DNA of 64,000 nucleotides from Deltaproteobacteria bacterium (GCA_016219015.1 JACRCL010000005.1:44583-108582); one strand, 5' to 3'. Numbered from the stretch's first letter, positions 54,715 through 63,270 are shown. Program-made: numbers and translations. Notes: generated by a model not told the origin, from the letters alone.

Positions 54715-55392
54715 ATGACTGGAATGGCGGACCCGTACGAGGATAGGGCTGACGCGGGCCGGAAGCTTGCGGGCAAGCTCACGAAGTTCGAGAAGGAAAG
54801 GCCCGTCATAGTCGGCCTGCCTCGCGGAGGGGTGGTCGTGGCCGCGGAGATAGCCCGCGCCCTCAACGCCGACCTTGACGTGATAATAGCCGGGAAACTC
54901 CGCGCCCCTTATAACCCGGAGCTCGCCATCGGCGCGGTCACCGAGGACGGAGCGGTCTACCTAAACGACATGGCCGTAAGGAGCCTCCGGATAAAGCCCG
55001 ATTACATAGAGAACGAAAAACGGGAACGGCTCCGGGCCGTGACAGAGAGGCTTAACCTCTACAGAAAAATAAAAAAGAAAGTCCCGCTAAAAGGCAGGAC
55101 CGTCATCATAGCGGACGACGGCCTGGCCACGGGAGCGACGATGATATCGGCCATACAGGCCTCAACCGCGTCCGGCGCGAAAAAGATAATCGTCGCCGTG
55201 CCCGGAGGCCCGCGTGACACCGTAGATACGATAAGCGGCATGAAGGAGGTGGCCGAGGTAGTCTGCCCGCTCGTGCCGTCTCTCTTTTACGCGGTAAGCC
55301 AGCTCTACGCGGACTTCACGCAGACCGAGGACGAAGAGGTGATGGAGATATTGAAGGAGTTCGCGGGAAATGAGGAGAGGAAGAGGGCCTGA
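54715..55392 (+). CDS. phosphoribosyltransferase-like protein
   Basis: 225 residues. Type I phosphoribosyltransferase fold: VGLPRGGVVVAAEIARAL, the PRPP loop VIIADDGLATGATM near 135, and VPGGPRDTVDTI. These stand-alone proteins are common but the base substrate is not known. GGGAAGG lies before ATG 54715. A possible promoter is TTGACA at 54659 with TAAGCT 16 bases later. Confidence 0.85.
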   Translation: MTGMADPYEDRADAGRKLAGKLTKFEKERPVIVGLPRGGVVVAAEIARALNADLDVIIAGKLRAPYNPELAIGAVTEDGAVYLNDMAVRSLRIKPDYIENEKRERLRAVTERLNLYRKIKKKVPLKGRTVIIADDGLATGATMISAIQASTASGAKKIIVAVPGGPRDTVDTISGMKEVAEVVCPLVPSLFYAVSQLYADFTQTEDEEVMEILKEFAGNEERKRA

Positions 55393-55477
55393 AAGGCGGC
55401 CCGCCGCCCATCCGGAGATATGAAAAGAGGTCCGGGCAGGCTCATGTCAAAAGGGGGCCTTTTGGCTGACGGGCTTT

Positions 55478-56170
55478 TTATTCGATCGACTCGATGTACC
55501 TGTCTATGGCAGCCCTCTCCCCCTCGGGCAGGTCGATGAAAAGAACCGCCATGCCGGGGTGGGTCACAAGCCTTTTGAAAGGGTCCCTGGGGCTCGCTAT
55601 TATATTAAGGTCCTTGTTTATGGGTATGTTATAGAGGACCTTTATCTTAGTCCTTAACTCGCCGCCGCCGGGAGGGGTGAATACGAGGCCGCATATCGAA
55701 TCCACCGGCAGGGGGTTCAAGGTCACTATGAACATCCCGTCCCTGCTCAGAAGCGAGCAGAAGGTCTTTATGGTCTTTGCCGCCGCCCTTACCTCCACCG
55801 GGATGTCCACCGGCACCCTCGGGTTCTTCCGGAGCATCCTGTCGTAGAACAGTGCCTTGTTCAAGGCCAGGGATACTTCCTCGGGCGTTGACGAGCCCGA
55901 TAGCACCCCCATGAGCCCGGATTCCTTCAGGACCGCAAGCTCTTCCTGGGCGAGGTCCAGTTCCGTGAATATCAGGTACGGCCTGGGCCCCTTCCATCCG
56001 GGCACGGCGTTCAGCCCGTCCCTGTCTTTCACCTCGAAGACGGCAAGGCCGGGCCAGGGCCCGTTCCCCCCGGTCTCTACGCCCGCCTCCACGCCGCAGT
56101 CCTCGATCGTTTTCCTGAAGACCTCCGTGAACGCGGCCGAGCCGCCGATAAGCGATACCCTGCTCCTCAT
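55478..56170 (-). CDS. receiver-like plus PilZ-like protein
   Basis: 230 residues. The N-terminal 115 residues have a receiver-like alpha/beta pattern but no clear phospho-Asp (RPYLIFTELDLAQEEL at the expected site). The C-terminal part has PilZ features: RKNPRVPVDIPVEVRAA, then SRDGMFIV in place of the (D/N)xSxxG box, and HPGMAVLFIDLPEGERAAIDRYI. Binding of c-di-GMP is possible but the motif is altered. Co-transcribed with the MinD-like gene upstream (4-base gap). Confidence 0.7.
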   Translation of the reverse strand: MRSRVSLIGGSAAFTEVFRKTIEDCGVEAGVETGGNGPWPGLAVFEVKDRDGLNAVPGWKGPRPYLIFTELDLAQEELAVLKESGLMGVLSGSSTPEEVSLALNKALFYDRMLRKNPRVPVDIPVEVRAAAKTIKTFCSLLSRDGMFIVTLNPLPVDSICGLVFTPPGGGELRTKIKVLYNIPINKDLNIIASPRDPFKRLVTHPGMAVLFIDLPEGERAAIDRYIESIE

Positions 56171-56174
56171 ATCC

Positions 56175-57410
56175 TCAGACCTTGATGGTTATTTTGTCCA
56201 TCCTGATGGCCGCCATGGCGGCCCTGTGCTGCCTTAATGCGAACTCCCTTATCCCGTTCCCGTCCTTCGCGCTCTTGTCCAGGGGCGTCTTCTTGGAGAA
56301 GAATATCCTGCCGCCGTGGTAGACGATAGTCTCCACCTGCGGGCCGTCCCCGCCCTGCACCTCGGTCTGGACATGGTACACGACGCCGGAGTGGCTTACG
56401 TTGTCGTTGAAGCCGAAGACCTCCTGCCCTCCGGCTTCATGGCCGGCGGGGGCGGAGGCGGCCGGGCCGGGCCCCTGCTTTTCTTCATGGGCCTTGCCTT
56501 CATCTTCGGAGCTTTCGATGAGCGCCGATATGATCTCGTCCATGTCGGCGCGCGCCTCCTTAGCGTCGCCGTCGAGCATGAACGGGCGCATCCTCCTTGC
56601 CGCGGATTTTATTATGCCCCTTGAATAGAGGGTGCCGATGTAGCTCGTATCGAGGCTCAGGAACGTGGCGCAGGCGCCCCTGAAGGCATCCACCACCTTG
56701 AGGTCGTCCTTCGAGGCGGCCATGTTCAAAAGGAGCTTCGGCCTGTAGCTCTTTATCTCGGCGAGGGCCGCGGAGGCGGCGTCCCTGTCTTCAGCCGCCA
56801 GGTTCCCGCACAGGTCTGAAAAGCTCTTCACGCTGTTGGGGCTCCTTGCGTCGGTAGCCTCTTTTATCATCTCCGAGATACGCTTATCCTCCGAGAAGAG
56901 ACGGGATAAGCGCCTGTAGACGAAGCTTTTAAGGAAGACATAGGCGTTCTGGATGGCCGCGGGCTCGGGCACGAGGACCACTATCCCCTCGTTCGAGATG
57001 GCGAAGAAGTCGAGGACGTTGTAGGAGGACCCGGCCCCCAGGTCCACTATTATGTAATCGGCCCCGAGCTTTTTAATGTGGGATATGAGCTTTTGCTTCT
57101 GCGCGTACGCGGGGTTCGCTATCCCCAGGAACTCGCCGCCGCCGCTTATGAGGCGGAGGTCCTTTACCTGTGTCTCTACCGCGGCGTCTTCAAGGGTGGA
57201 GATGCGGCCCTTGAGGAAGTCATCGAGGCCGCGAGGAGGGTATTTTATCCCGAAGTATGTGTGGAGGTTGGCGCCGCCGAGGTCGGCGTCGACGAGGATG
57301 ACCTTTTTTCCCATGCGGGCAAGCGCGCAGCCGATATTAGCCGTGGCGACGCTCTTTCCGATGCCGCCCTTTCCGCCGCCGACCGACCATATGGTCCTTT
57401 CTGCCCGCAC
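56175..57410 (-). CDS. MinD/ParA-like ATPase with extra C-terminal domain
   Basis: 411 residues from GTG 57410. Deviant Walker A GGGKGGIGKS (11-20), VILVDADLGGAN and DYIIVDLGAG place it in the MinD/FlhG branch of SIMIBI ATPases. After an Ala/Gly/Pro-rich linker near 320-345 comes a separate domain of about 80 residues (VYHVQTEVQGGDGPQVETIV, YHGGRIFFSKKT) seen in other deltaproteobacterial regulators. A promoter whose predicted start coincides with the GTG, and the lack of a ribosome binding site, suggest a leaderless mRNA. Role in positioning or polar assembly is inferred from the family. Confidence 0.8.
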   Translation of the reverse strand: MRAERTIWSVGGGKGGIGKSVATANIGCALARMGKKVILVDADLGGANLHTYFGIKYPPRGLDDFLKGRISTLEDAAVETQVKDLRLISGGGEFLGIANPAYAQKQKLISHIKKLGADYIIVDLGAGSSYNVLDFFAISNEGIVVLVPEPAAIQNAYVFLKSFVYRRLSRLFSEDKRISEMIKEATDARSPNSVKSFSDLCGNLAAEDRDAASAALAEIKSYRPKLLLNMAASKDDLKVVDAFRGACATFLSLDTSYIGTLYSRGIIKSAARRMRPFMLDGDAKEARADMDEIISALIESSEDEGKAHEEKQGPGPAASAPAGHEAGGQEVFGFNDNVSHSGVVYHVQTEVQGGDGPQVETIVYHGGRIFFSKKTPLDKSAKDGNGIREFALRQHRAAMAAIRMDKITIKV

Positions 57411-57416
57411 AGTGTA

Positions 57417-57445
57417 TAAATATCTTTTTGCAGGAAAATTGTCAA
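57417..57445 (-). promoter_or_regulatory. promoter of the MinD-like gene (leaderless)
   Basis: On the minus strand TTGACA (57445-57440), 17-base spacer, TATTTA (57422-57417). The expected transcription start, 6-7 bases on, is at or next to the GTG start codon at 57410. Confidence 0.7.
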
Positions 57446-57567
57446 CATTATTCAGGAGATTTGCGGATTTAAGTCTTGACAAAAAGTAGCGCGTTATAGT
57501 AAAAAGTAAGTAGAGGCACAAAAAGTATAAAAACCATAACCCGGATATCGAAGGCAACGGTGCCGCC

Positions 57568-58197
57568 TTGCGCTTTTTCCAGTTAAAACATCGGATTTTC
57601 ACCCTCATTTTCACGGCCTTGACGGTCTTCATGCTGGGCGGGTGCGGCATCGAGAACATGGACGAGATACTGAACGCCGACACCTCGGCGAAGACGCAGG
57701 CCATGGAGAAAGGCGGGAACTCGGACGATTACTACAACAAGTTCTACGGCGAGGCCATCCGCATGGCCACCATCAAGGAGGGCACGAAAGAGATACTGGC
57801 GATCGACGCCCTTCCCAAGGACCCGTTCGGCAACGTCAACTGGACCGTCTCCGTGCTCAAGGGCTACATAAACCCGAGGCCCTCCCTCGACGCTGAAGTG
57901 GTCGACGACCCTCCCCTCAACCTGAACGTCTTCATAGAGGCCAAGGTCCCGCTGATGTATAACGTCATCTTCCCCCACTCCATACATACATACTGGCTCA
58001 GCTGCAATAACTGCCACCCCAAGATATTCCTGCCGGAGGCCGGGGCCAACCCGATCTCGATGGAAGAGATATTCAAGGGCCAGTGGTGCGGCAGGTGCCA
58101 CGGGAAGGTGGCGTTCAATTTCTGGCCGAGGTCGAACTGCCTCCGGTGCCACATGGTGCCGAAGGGGCAGTCCCTCGAGCGCGAGAGGTACAAATAA
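57568..58197 (+). CDS. tri-haem c7-type cytochrome lipoprotein
   Basis: 209 residues. Lipobox LGGC (Cys26) after a hydrophobic N-terminus. Three haem sites CNNCH (146-150), CGRCH (174-178) and CLRCH (191-195) with His137 and His140 (FPHSIH) as likely distal ligands, the c7-type tri-haem layout. A 120-residue haem-free part precedes it. TTG at 57568 is the best start that keeps the whole signal peptide; the ribosome binding site is weak. Probably anchored to the outer membrane, passing electrons to or from the cytochromes encoded downstream (inference). Confidence 0.85.
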   Translation: MRFFQLKHRIFTLIFTALTVFMLGGCGIENMDEILNADTSAKTQAMEKGGNSDDYYNKFYGEAIRMATIKEGTKEILAIDALPKDPFGNVNWTVSVLKGYINPRPSLDAEVVDDPPLNLNVFIEAKVPLMYNVIFPHSIHTYWLSCNNCHPKIFLPEAGANPISMEEIFKGQWCGRCHGKVAFNFWPRSNCLRCHMVPKGQSLERERYK

Positions 58198-58378
58198 CCC
58201 GTCCACTCAACGCTTGACTTTGAGCGCTTGCACATAGTAATATTTATATCTGCCGGAGGGATGACAGCCCCCGGCAGGCCACCCTTGCCAAAAGCCGGGC
58301 GACGGCTCCAGCAAGGGCGATTTAACGCCGCCACCACTGAGAGAAACACATAATAGAAGGGACAAAAGGGATAAAAAG

Positions 58379-59422
58379 ATGAGAAAGACGCTTAAGACCC
58401 TGCTTACGCTGCTTATACCCGTGCTCATTTACGGTTGCGCGGCCCCGCCGTTGCCGGACCTTGTATGGCCGGAGCCTCCTGAGCCGCCCAGGGTAAAATA
58501 CATCCGCGATTACAGGAGCACCGCTGACTTCGCAAGCACCTCCGTGGCAACCGCCATACTCCTCGGCGGCGAAGGCGGGTCCCCTCTAAGGAAGCCCATG
58601 GGCGTCTTTACCGACAACAGCGGCAAGATATACGTGACCGATACCGCGGCCGCCGACGTATTCATCCTCGACACCGTCAACAAGAAAGGGACGACGCTCG
58701 CGGGCCTCGGGACGAAGCTCTTCTATAAGCCCATCGGGGTCACGACCGACGCGGGCGGCAGGATATTCGTGGCCGACTCCCAGACTGACAAGGTGGCGGT
58801 GCTCGACCCGCAGGGCCAGCTTATAAGCTACCTGAACCCTGACGCGCCTTTCAAAGGGCCTACGGGGATAGCGGCGGACAGCGTGCATAAAAAGCTCTAT
58901 GTCACCGACACCCAGACGCACGACATAAGGGTATTCGACCTTGAGTCCCTGAAGCAGATAAAGACGATGGGAAAGAGGGGCAGGGAGGAAGGCGAGTTCA
59001 ACTACCCCTCCCATATTGCCGTCGACAACAAGGGCAACCTCTACGTCGTGGACACGATGAACGGCCGGATCCAGATATTCGACAGCGAGGGCAAGTTCGT
59101 AAAGGCCTTCGGCAAGTTCGGGGACGCGCCGGGGCTCTTCGCGAGGCCCAAGGGCATAGGCGTGGACAGCGAGGGCCATATATATGTAGTGGACGCGGCC
59201 TTCAATAACGTGCAGGTATTCGACGATGACGGCAATATCCTGCTCGCGTTCTCCTCTTACGGCAGCGACAGGGGGAAGATGATACTCCCGGCAGGCATGG
59301 CCATAGACAAGGACGATTACATCTATGTCGTCGATTCGTGGAACAGAAGGGTAGAGGTATTCGAATACCTCGGCGAAAAGCACAAGGCGCGGCAGAGCGC
59401 GAGCAAGGATACGAAGAAATAG
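58379..59422 (+). CDS. NHL-repeat beta-propeller lipoprotein
   Basis: 347 residues. Lipobox LIYGC (Cys20), a Pro-rich linker (LPDLVWPEPPEPPR), then six NHL blades of the type GNLYVVDTMNGRIQIFD, making a six-bladed propeller. Such propellers bind proteins or surfaces. NHL proteins accompany tri-haem and multi-haem cytochromes in Geobacter-like clusters. Followed by a strong terminator. Confidence 0.88.
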   Translation: MRKTLKTLLTLLIPVLIYGCAAPPLPDLVWPEPPEPPRVKYIRDYRSTADFASTSVATAILLGGEGGSPLRKPMGVFTDNSGKIYVTDTAAADVFILDTVNKKGTTLAGLGTKLFYKPIGVTTDAGGRIFVADSQTDKVAVLDPQGQLISYLNPDAPFKGPTGIAADSVHKKLYVTDTQTHDIRVFDLESLKQIKTMGKRGREEGEFNYPSHIAVDNKGNLYVVDTMNGRIQIFDSEGKFVKAFGKFGDAPGLFARPKGIGVDSEGHIYVVDAAFNNVQVFDDDGNILLAFSSYGSDRGKMILPAGMAIDKDDYIYVVDSWNRRVEVFEYLGEKHKARQSASKDTKK

Positions 59423-59447
59423 ATTTGAGGCTGCCTTGATTTTTCCG

Positions 59448-59479
59448 AACCCTCCGGACGTTTCGTCCGGAGGGTTTTT
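59448..59479 (+). terminator. intrinsic terminator after the NHL gene
   Basis: AACCCTCCGGACG-tt-TCGTCCGGAGGGTT followed by a T-run. Confidence 0.93.
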
Positions 59480-59583
59480 ACTTTAGAATGCTTATAAAAA
59501 GCGCCCCTATCTCCACGATAACCTCTTGTTTTTCTTAAACAAATGCCGGATACGAAATAATTAAATTCGTATTAATTTTTCCC

Positions 59584-59611
59584 TTGACACCTTTTAATTC
59601 AGGTGTATAAT
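59584..59611 (+). promoter_or_regulatory. strong promoter of the tetra-haem cytochrome gene
   Basis: Consensus TTGACA (59584-59589), 16-base spacer, consensus TATAAT (59606-59611). Predicted start near 59618, giving a leader of about 180 bases. Confidence 0.8.
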
Positions 59612-59617
59612 ATTGTT

Positions 59618-59721
59618 AAATTTATGAAGGTTGTAAAGGTTCATGGAGGGCCTTCTCGACCTTGCAGGCGATGGATGCCGCGATACTGCCGACGACGGTG
59701 GTAGTATTCACGGCATTTTTT
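59618..59721 (+). ncRNA. leader RNA / attenuator element L1
   Basis: About 104 nt from the predicted start to a terminator. A 5' block (59636-59656, aaggttc...gggccttct) can pair AAGG with CCTT. The 3' part is an intrinsic terminator: GCCG-cg-ATACTGCC, loop, GGTAGTAT-tca-CGGC, then ATTTTTT (59677-59721). A sister element, L2, lies at 60915-61021. The cytochrome start codon comes 79 bases after the T-run, so the RNA either stops here or reads on into the gene. No known riboswitch class was recognised. Confidence 0.6.
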
Positions 59722-59799
59722 ATGCAACTCGAAATGCCGAACGGAGACAGGTTACACGGTCCTAAAACCCATTACAAAAGGAATGAAAGGAGTTCCAGT

Positions 59800-60744
59800 A
59801 TGAAAAGGTTTCTAACAGTAGCTCTTGCGGCCTCCATGGGCGTATTCGTAGCAGGCTCGGCTTTCGCGGCTGGCGACACATTCAGCGCCTCCACATACAA
59901 CGCTGGCGACCCCGCAACAGGCATCATCGCTTCAAGGCATAACCTCGGTAGCTTGACCAACCACCTCGGCACCGGCGACACAACCGAGATATGCGTATTC
60001 TGTCATACGCCTCACTTCACCAACACAGCCAACAGCCTGAAGCCCATGTGGAACAGGGGCACAGCGGCTCCGACAAGCTTCACAACCTATGGCACGACAA
60101 TCGGCGGCACGACGATCGCCTCCGGCGACATCGGCTCCACATCGCTCGCCTGCCTTAGCTGCCATGACGGCGTAACAGCGTTCGACAACCTCGTAAACGG
60201 CCCCGGTAAGGCGAACGCCGGTATCGACCCCGGCACGGCCATCAACCAGGGTTGGAACTTCGTGGACGAGGGCACAGCTCTTGGCGCCAGCATCAACATG
60301 ACCACAGTCGGCGGCAGGACCTTGATCGGCCTTGACCTCTCCAACGACCACCCGATGTCAGTCGTTTACAACGGCGCCACATCGAGCACGGACTTCACGG
60401 GTTCAAGGGCGTCACTCAGGGCCTCGAACACCACGATATCCACCGTTGACCTTACATCAAACCTCGCGTCCAGCGCGACAACCTTCGACGGCGGCAACCT
60501 CACAAAGAACCTCTGGGCCGTCAAAGGGTTCGTCAATCCTGACGCGACGATCGCTGACGTCCTCAGGGGTCCTTCAAACAACAGGGTTGAGTGCTCATCC
60601 TGCCATGACCCGCACTTCAACAACAAGTCATGGAACGAAGCTGACTCGACATGGGGCACCGAAGCCAACTCCAACGGTAACTTCCTCCGTAGGGTCGGCG
60701 GCAACACAGGGTCAGGCGTATGCAGGACCTGCCACGCGAAGTAA
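59800..60744 (+). CDS. secreted tetra-haem cytochrome c, possibly filament-forming
   Basis: 314 residues. Signal peptide ending GSAFA. Four haem sites: CVFCH (65-69), CLSCH (118-122), CSSCH (265-269), CRTCH (308-312, at the very C-terminus). Candidate distal His: 47, 55, 72, 194, 272. The ASRHNLGS, EICVFCHTPH, NDHPMSV and CSSCHDPH segments resemble OmcE/OmcS-type extracellular cytochromes, and the Thr/Ser/Ala-rich body fits an extracellular protein. Codon use is milder (more GCC/ACA, fewer AGG) than in neighbours, as in highly expressed genes. The frame opens upstream to 59662, but AAAGGAG before ATG 59800 and the signal peptide fix the start. Confidence 0.85.
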   Translation: MKRFLTVALAASMGVFVAGSAFAAGDTFSASTYNAGDPATGIIASRHNLGSLTNHLGTGDTTEICVFCHTPHFTNTANSLKPMWNRGTAAPTSFTTYGTTIGGTTIASGDIGSTSLACLSCHDGVTAFDNLVNGPGKANAGIDPGTAINQGWNFVDEGTALGASINMTTVGGRTLIGLDLSNDHPMSVVYNGATSSTDFTGSRASLRASNTTISTVDLTSNLASSATTFDGGNLTKNLWAVKGFVNPDATIADVLRGPSNNRVECSSCHDPHFNNKSWNEADSTWGTEANSNGNFLRRVGGNTGSGVCRTCHAK

Positions 60745-60775
60745 TGAACCCCGCGGTCTAAGACCGCTTGGTTTC

Positions 60776-60812
60776 AAAAAAAGGGCCGGATTTATTCCGG
60801 CCCTTTTTTTTG
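60776..60812 (+). terminator. intrinsic terminator of the tetra-haem cytochrome gene
   Basis: AAAAAAGGGCCGGA-ttta-TTCCGGCCCTTTTTTTT. Preceded by a small dyad gcggtctaagaccgc at 60753-60767. Confidence 0.95.
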
Positions 60813-60879
60813 TCTTTGTCCCTCCCCTGCCGGCCCATGGCAGCCATATTCAGAGCAAGGTCTCACCGTCAATCACCCA

Positions 60880-60908
60880 TTGACACGGCGTCGATTTCTT
60901 AGTAAAAA
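60880..60908 (+). promoter_or_regulatory. possible promoter of RNA element L2
   Basis: TTGACA (60880-60885), 17-base spacer, TAAAAA (60903-60908), predicted start near 60915. The distance from TTGACA to the shared RNA block (54 bases) nearly equals that at L1 (52 bases). Confidence 0.5.
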
Positions 60909-60914
60909 GTATAT

Positions 60915-61021
60915 ACACGATATGCGGGATAAAAAGGTTCGCGAAGGGCCTTCTGCCCCGGGCAATGTCGCCGCTTGCAGTCTTCCATGGAGGCACGGAG
61001 TCTGTATAGACGGCTTTTTTT
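60915..61021 (+). ncRNA. stand-alone RNA element L2, sister of L1
   Basis: About 107 nt. The block 60934-60954 matches the L1 block in 18 of 21 bases. The 3' end forms GCCG-CTTGCAG...TTCC / GGAG-t-CTGTATAGA-CGGC, followed by T7 (60970-61021). Unlike L1, no gene follows for almost 700 bases, so it would be a small RNA or the relic of a duplicated cytochrome leader. Confidence 0.5.
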
Positions 61022-61090
61022 ATTTCAGCTGAATCTCCCCCTTTTCTACAAGGGGTCAATGTGGATTATAAGCGGCTGTCTTGAGGGACC

Positions 61091-61222
61091 TCTGATTAAT
61101 TCACAACTGCATGTCATTCTGAGCGTAGCGAAGAATCTGGTAGTAGACAAATCCAGCAAGCTACGAGATTCTTCGGTCGCTCCGCTCCCTCAGAATGACA
61201 GGAAAGACACAATTAATCAGAG
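61091..61222. repeat. outer palindrome enclosing E2
   Basis: CTCTGATTAATT (61091-61102) and AATTAATCAGAG (61211-61222) are perfect inverted arms around the E-family element. This suggests one repeat inserted in another or a composite unit. Confidence 0.75.
61112..61200. repeat. E-family palindrome (E2)
   Basis: tgtcattctgagcgtagcga ... gctccctcagaatgaca with inner arms gaagaatct / agattcttc. Compare E1 at 21951. Confidence 0.85.
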
Positions 61223-61278
61223 CTTCCTTAAAATAACCTCTCCTACCCCTCTTTAGAAAAGAGGGGCTCTCTTCGCAA

Positions 61279-61388
61279 GGCTGCTCAAAAAGCTCCGGAC
61301 GCAAGGCGGCGAGAAGATAGGAATGATGCAACTCACGCAGTGACAAGCGACGAAGATAACGCGGCAGAGATGGACTTTTTCAGCAGCC
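61279..61388. repeat. A-family palindromic repeat (A9)
   Basis: ggctgctcaaaaagctccgg ... gactttttcagcagcc, slightly shortened middle (gataggaatgatgcaactcacg). Confidence 0.88.
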
Positions 61389-61712
61389 TGCCAAGTTAAA
61401 AATTTTTAATAGACATATAATACTCGTTTTATGCAAAAAGGATAGAATAAGGTGCGCTGGGACCTGTTCTGGAACACCCCTCAAGCGGCGCTTTTCGGTC
61501 TTGTTTTGATGCCTGAATGTGCGCATGCTCATGGCTGATTTAGATTTATTATTTTTTGCCTTTGTATTATAATACCCGGAAAAACGCTCAGGCCCGAGCC
61601 CGTTAAGCCTGTACGGGAATGCGGGCGAATAAAAAAACCGCTTCACTCAAGTCTTCAAGATAGCCTGCGGAAAAACCGCAGGGAGGTACAACTAAACCCC
61701 GGAGGTTACGAA

Positions 61713-62735
61713 ATGTTCGATTTTCTCAAGAGAATGGCGCTCGTTTCCGTCTTTGCCGCGCTTTTGTTTCAACCCTCGCTTGCCGCGGAGCAGAAACCGG
61801 CTAAAAAACTCCCGTCCTCGCCCGCGGAAATGGTGGTGGCAAGGGTTAACGGAAGGAATATAACCAAGGAGAACGTCGACAGCGCGACAAACAACGTGCT
61901 GCCCCAGCTCGCGTTCCACAGCTTCGTCTCCGACGAAAAACTCAAGACCATCAGGAAGAACGCGCTCGAGACCCTGATAAACAACGAGATCATCTACAAG
62001 ATGACGAAGGACTCCAAGCCCGAGGTCAAGGACAAGGAGATAGACGCCAAGGTCGAGGAGCTTAGGAAGAAGGTCCCCCAGGGCGAAACCCTCGAGAAGG
62101 TGCTCCAGAGGAGCAACGTGACCATGGCCGAGATCAGGGAGGACTTCAGGAAGAGCCTGGTGGTCGAGCGCACGACCAAGAAGAAGGCCGAGGAGTTCAA
62201 GAAGAAGGCCGCGGACACCGTGACCGAGGCATACATGAAGGACTACTATCAGAAGAACCTGCAGAAGTTCAAGGAGCCCGAGCAGGTACACCTGAGGTCG
62301 ATACTCATAAAGGCCGACCCCGCCGGCGGACAGAGGGTCTGGGGGGAGGCCCTTAAAAAGGCCCAGGACGTCGTAAAGCACGCCAAGGGCGGCGAGGACT
62401 TCGCCAAGCTCGCCCAGAAATATTCCGAGGACCCCTTCGCGAAAGACGGCGGGGATATGGGCTGGGCGCACAAAGGGAGCCTCTTTACGGAGATAGACGA
62501 CGCCGTGGCCAAGATGAACATCGGCGAGGTAAGCGACCCCGTGATGACTCTCTACGGCTACCACATCGTGAAGCTCGAGGGGAAAAAGCCCTCTGTCCAG
62601 AGGAAATTCGACGAGCTCAACAAGGCGACCCTCAAGAAAGAGCTTGAGGCAAAGGAGTTCAAGGGGCTCTGGGACGGATGGGTAAAGGAGATCAGGTCGA
62701 CCGCAAAGATAGAATACGTCCAGGCAGACAATTAA
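61713..62735 (+). CDS. exported PpiC/parvulin-type peptidyl-prolyl isomerase
   Basis: 340 residues. Signal peptide (VSVFAALLFQPSLA), N-terminal SurA-like chaperone part (VVARVNGRNITKENVD...), and a parvulin domain from about 190 to 290 (VHLRSILIKAD, FAKLAQKYSEDPFAKDGGDMGW, YGYHIVKLEGKKP). Assists folding of exported proteins. GGAGG before ATG 61713. PpiC genes accompany OmcS-type cytochrome genes in Geobacter, so a role in cytochrome folding is a reasonable inference. Confidence 0.9.
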   Translation: MFDFLKRMALVSVFAALLFQPSLAAEQKPAKKLPSSPAEMVVARVNGRNITKENVDSATNNVLPQLAFHSFVSDEKLKTIRKNALETLINNEIIYKMTKDSKPEVKDKEIDAKVEELRKKVPQGETLEKVLQRSNVTMAEIREDFRKSLVVERTTKKKAEEFKKKAADTVTEAYMKDYYQKNLQKFKEPEQVHLRSILIKADPAGGQRVWGEALKKAQDVVKHAKGGEDFAKLAQKYSEDPFAKDGGDMGWAHKGSLFTEIDDAVAKMNIGEVSDPVMTLYGYHIVKLEGKKPSVQRKFDELNKATLKKELEAKEFKGLWDGWVKEIRSTAKIEYVQADN

Positions 62736-62765
62736 GCCTGGCCGTAATAGTTTGAGAGCTGAATT

Positions 62766-63239
62766 ATGGGAAGAAAAAAGCTTTTTTTAAATAGCGCCTC
62801 GCCTCTGAAAGCCGCGCTGGCGGCGGCCGTGCTCGTTGCCTCGGTTTCAGGATGCTCGGGGGAGAAAAAGCCCAACCCCGAGCCTTCGAAGGCGGCCGTT
62901 GAGGCAACCGTGCCGGAGGCGGCCGGAGACCCGGCGGTTGGCAAGGAGATATACTTCAAATTCTGCCATTACTGCCATGGACAGAAGGGCATGGGCGACG
63001 GCCCCGTGGGGATAGCCATATCCCCGCATCCCGCCGACTTCGTGAACGACACGAAGAGGATGGCCAAGACCGACAGGGAGCTCTTTTTCTCAATTACCGA
63101 GGGCATACACAGGGATATCGGCGGGGAGGCGATGAAGATGCCGAGGTGGCAGGACATCCTGACGGATAAGGAGCGCTGGGACGTGCTGGCCTTCATAAGG
63201 CAGCTTGAGCGCGAAGGCAAAAAGGAGGCCGGGAAATAA
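62766..63239 (+). CDS. mono-haem class I cytochrome c lipoprotein
   Basis: 157 residues. Lipobox SVSGC (Cys30), Pro/Glu/Ala linker, haem site CHYCH (67-71) in FKFCHYCHGQKGMGDGP, and a Met ligand at 123 or 125 (EAMKMPRW). The layout is that of small soluble-type cytochromes tethered to a membrane. 30 bases after ppiC, so co-transcribed. Confidence 0.9.
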   Translation: MGRKKLFLNSASPLKAALAAAVLVASVSGCSGEKKPNPEPSKAAVEATVPEAAGDPAVGKEIYFKFCHYCHGQKGMGDGPVGIAISPHPADFVNDTKRMAKTDRELFFSITEGIHRDIGGEAMKMPRWQDILTDKERWDVLAFIRQLEREGKKEAGK

Positions 63240-63270
63240 TCCGGCCGTGTCCGATAACTAAAGGATGTAA

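Larger units (their letters stand above)
61022..61712. other. gene-free stretch before the ppiC gene
   Basis: Holds nested palindromes (61091-61222, with E2 inside), a ccctctttagaaaagagggg dyad (61246-61267), repeat A9 (61279-61388), and an A/T-rich region with TATAAT at 61568-61573 (no good -35). The following leader has a long GC hairpin GCCCG-a-GCCCGT / GTACGGG-aatg-CGGGC (61593-61628) and a second hairpin CCTGCGG / CCGCAGG (61662-61682) close to the ppiC ribosome binding site. No gene seen. Confidence 0.55.

Noticed and set aside
57476..57504. Promoter for the tri-haem lipoprotein gene
   Set aside because: TTGACA is present at 57476, but the best -10 (TATAGT) is only 13 bases away and others are poor; not strong enough to list.
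61380..61646. Minus-strand frame before ppiC
   Set aside because: Runs through repeat A9 and an A/T-rich leader, has no ribosome site and no recognisable features.
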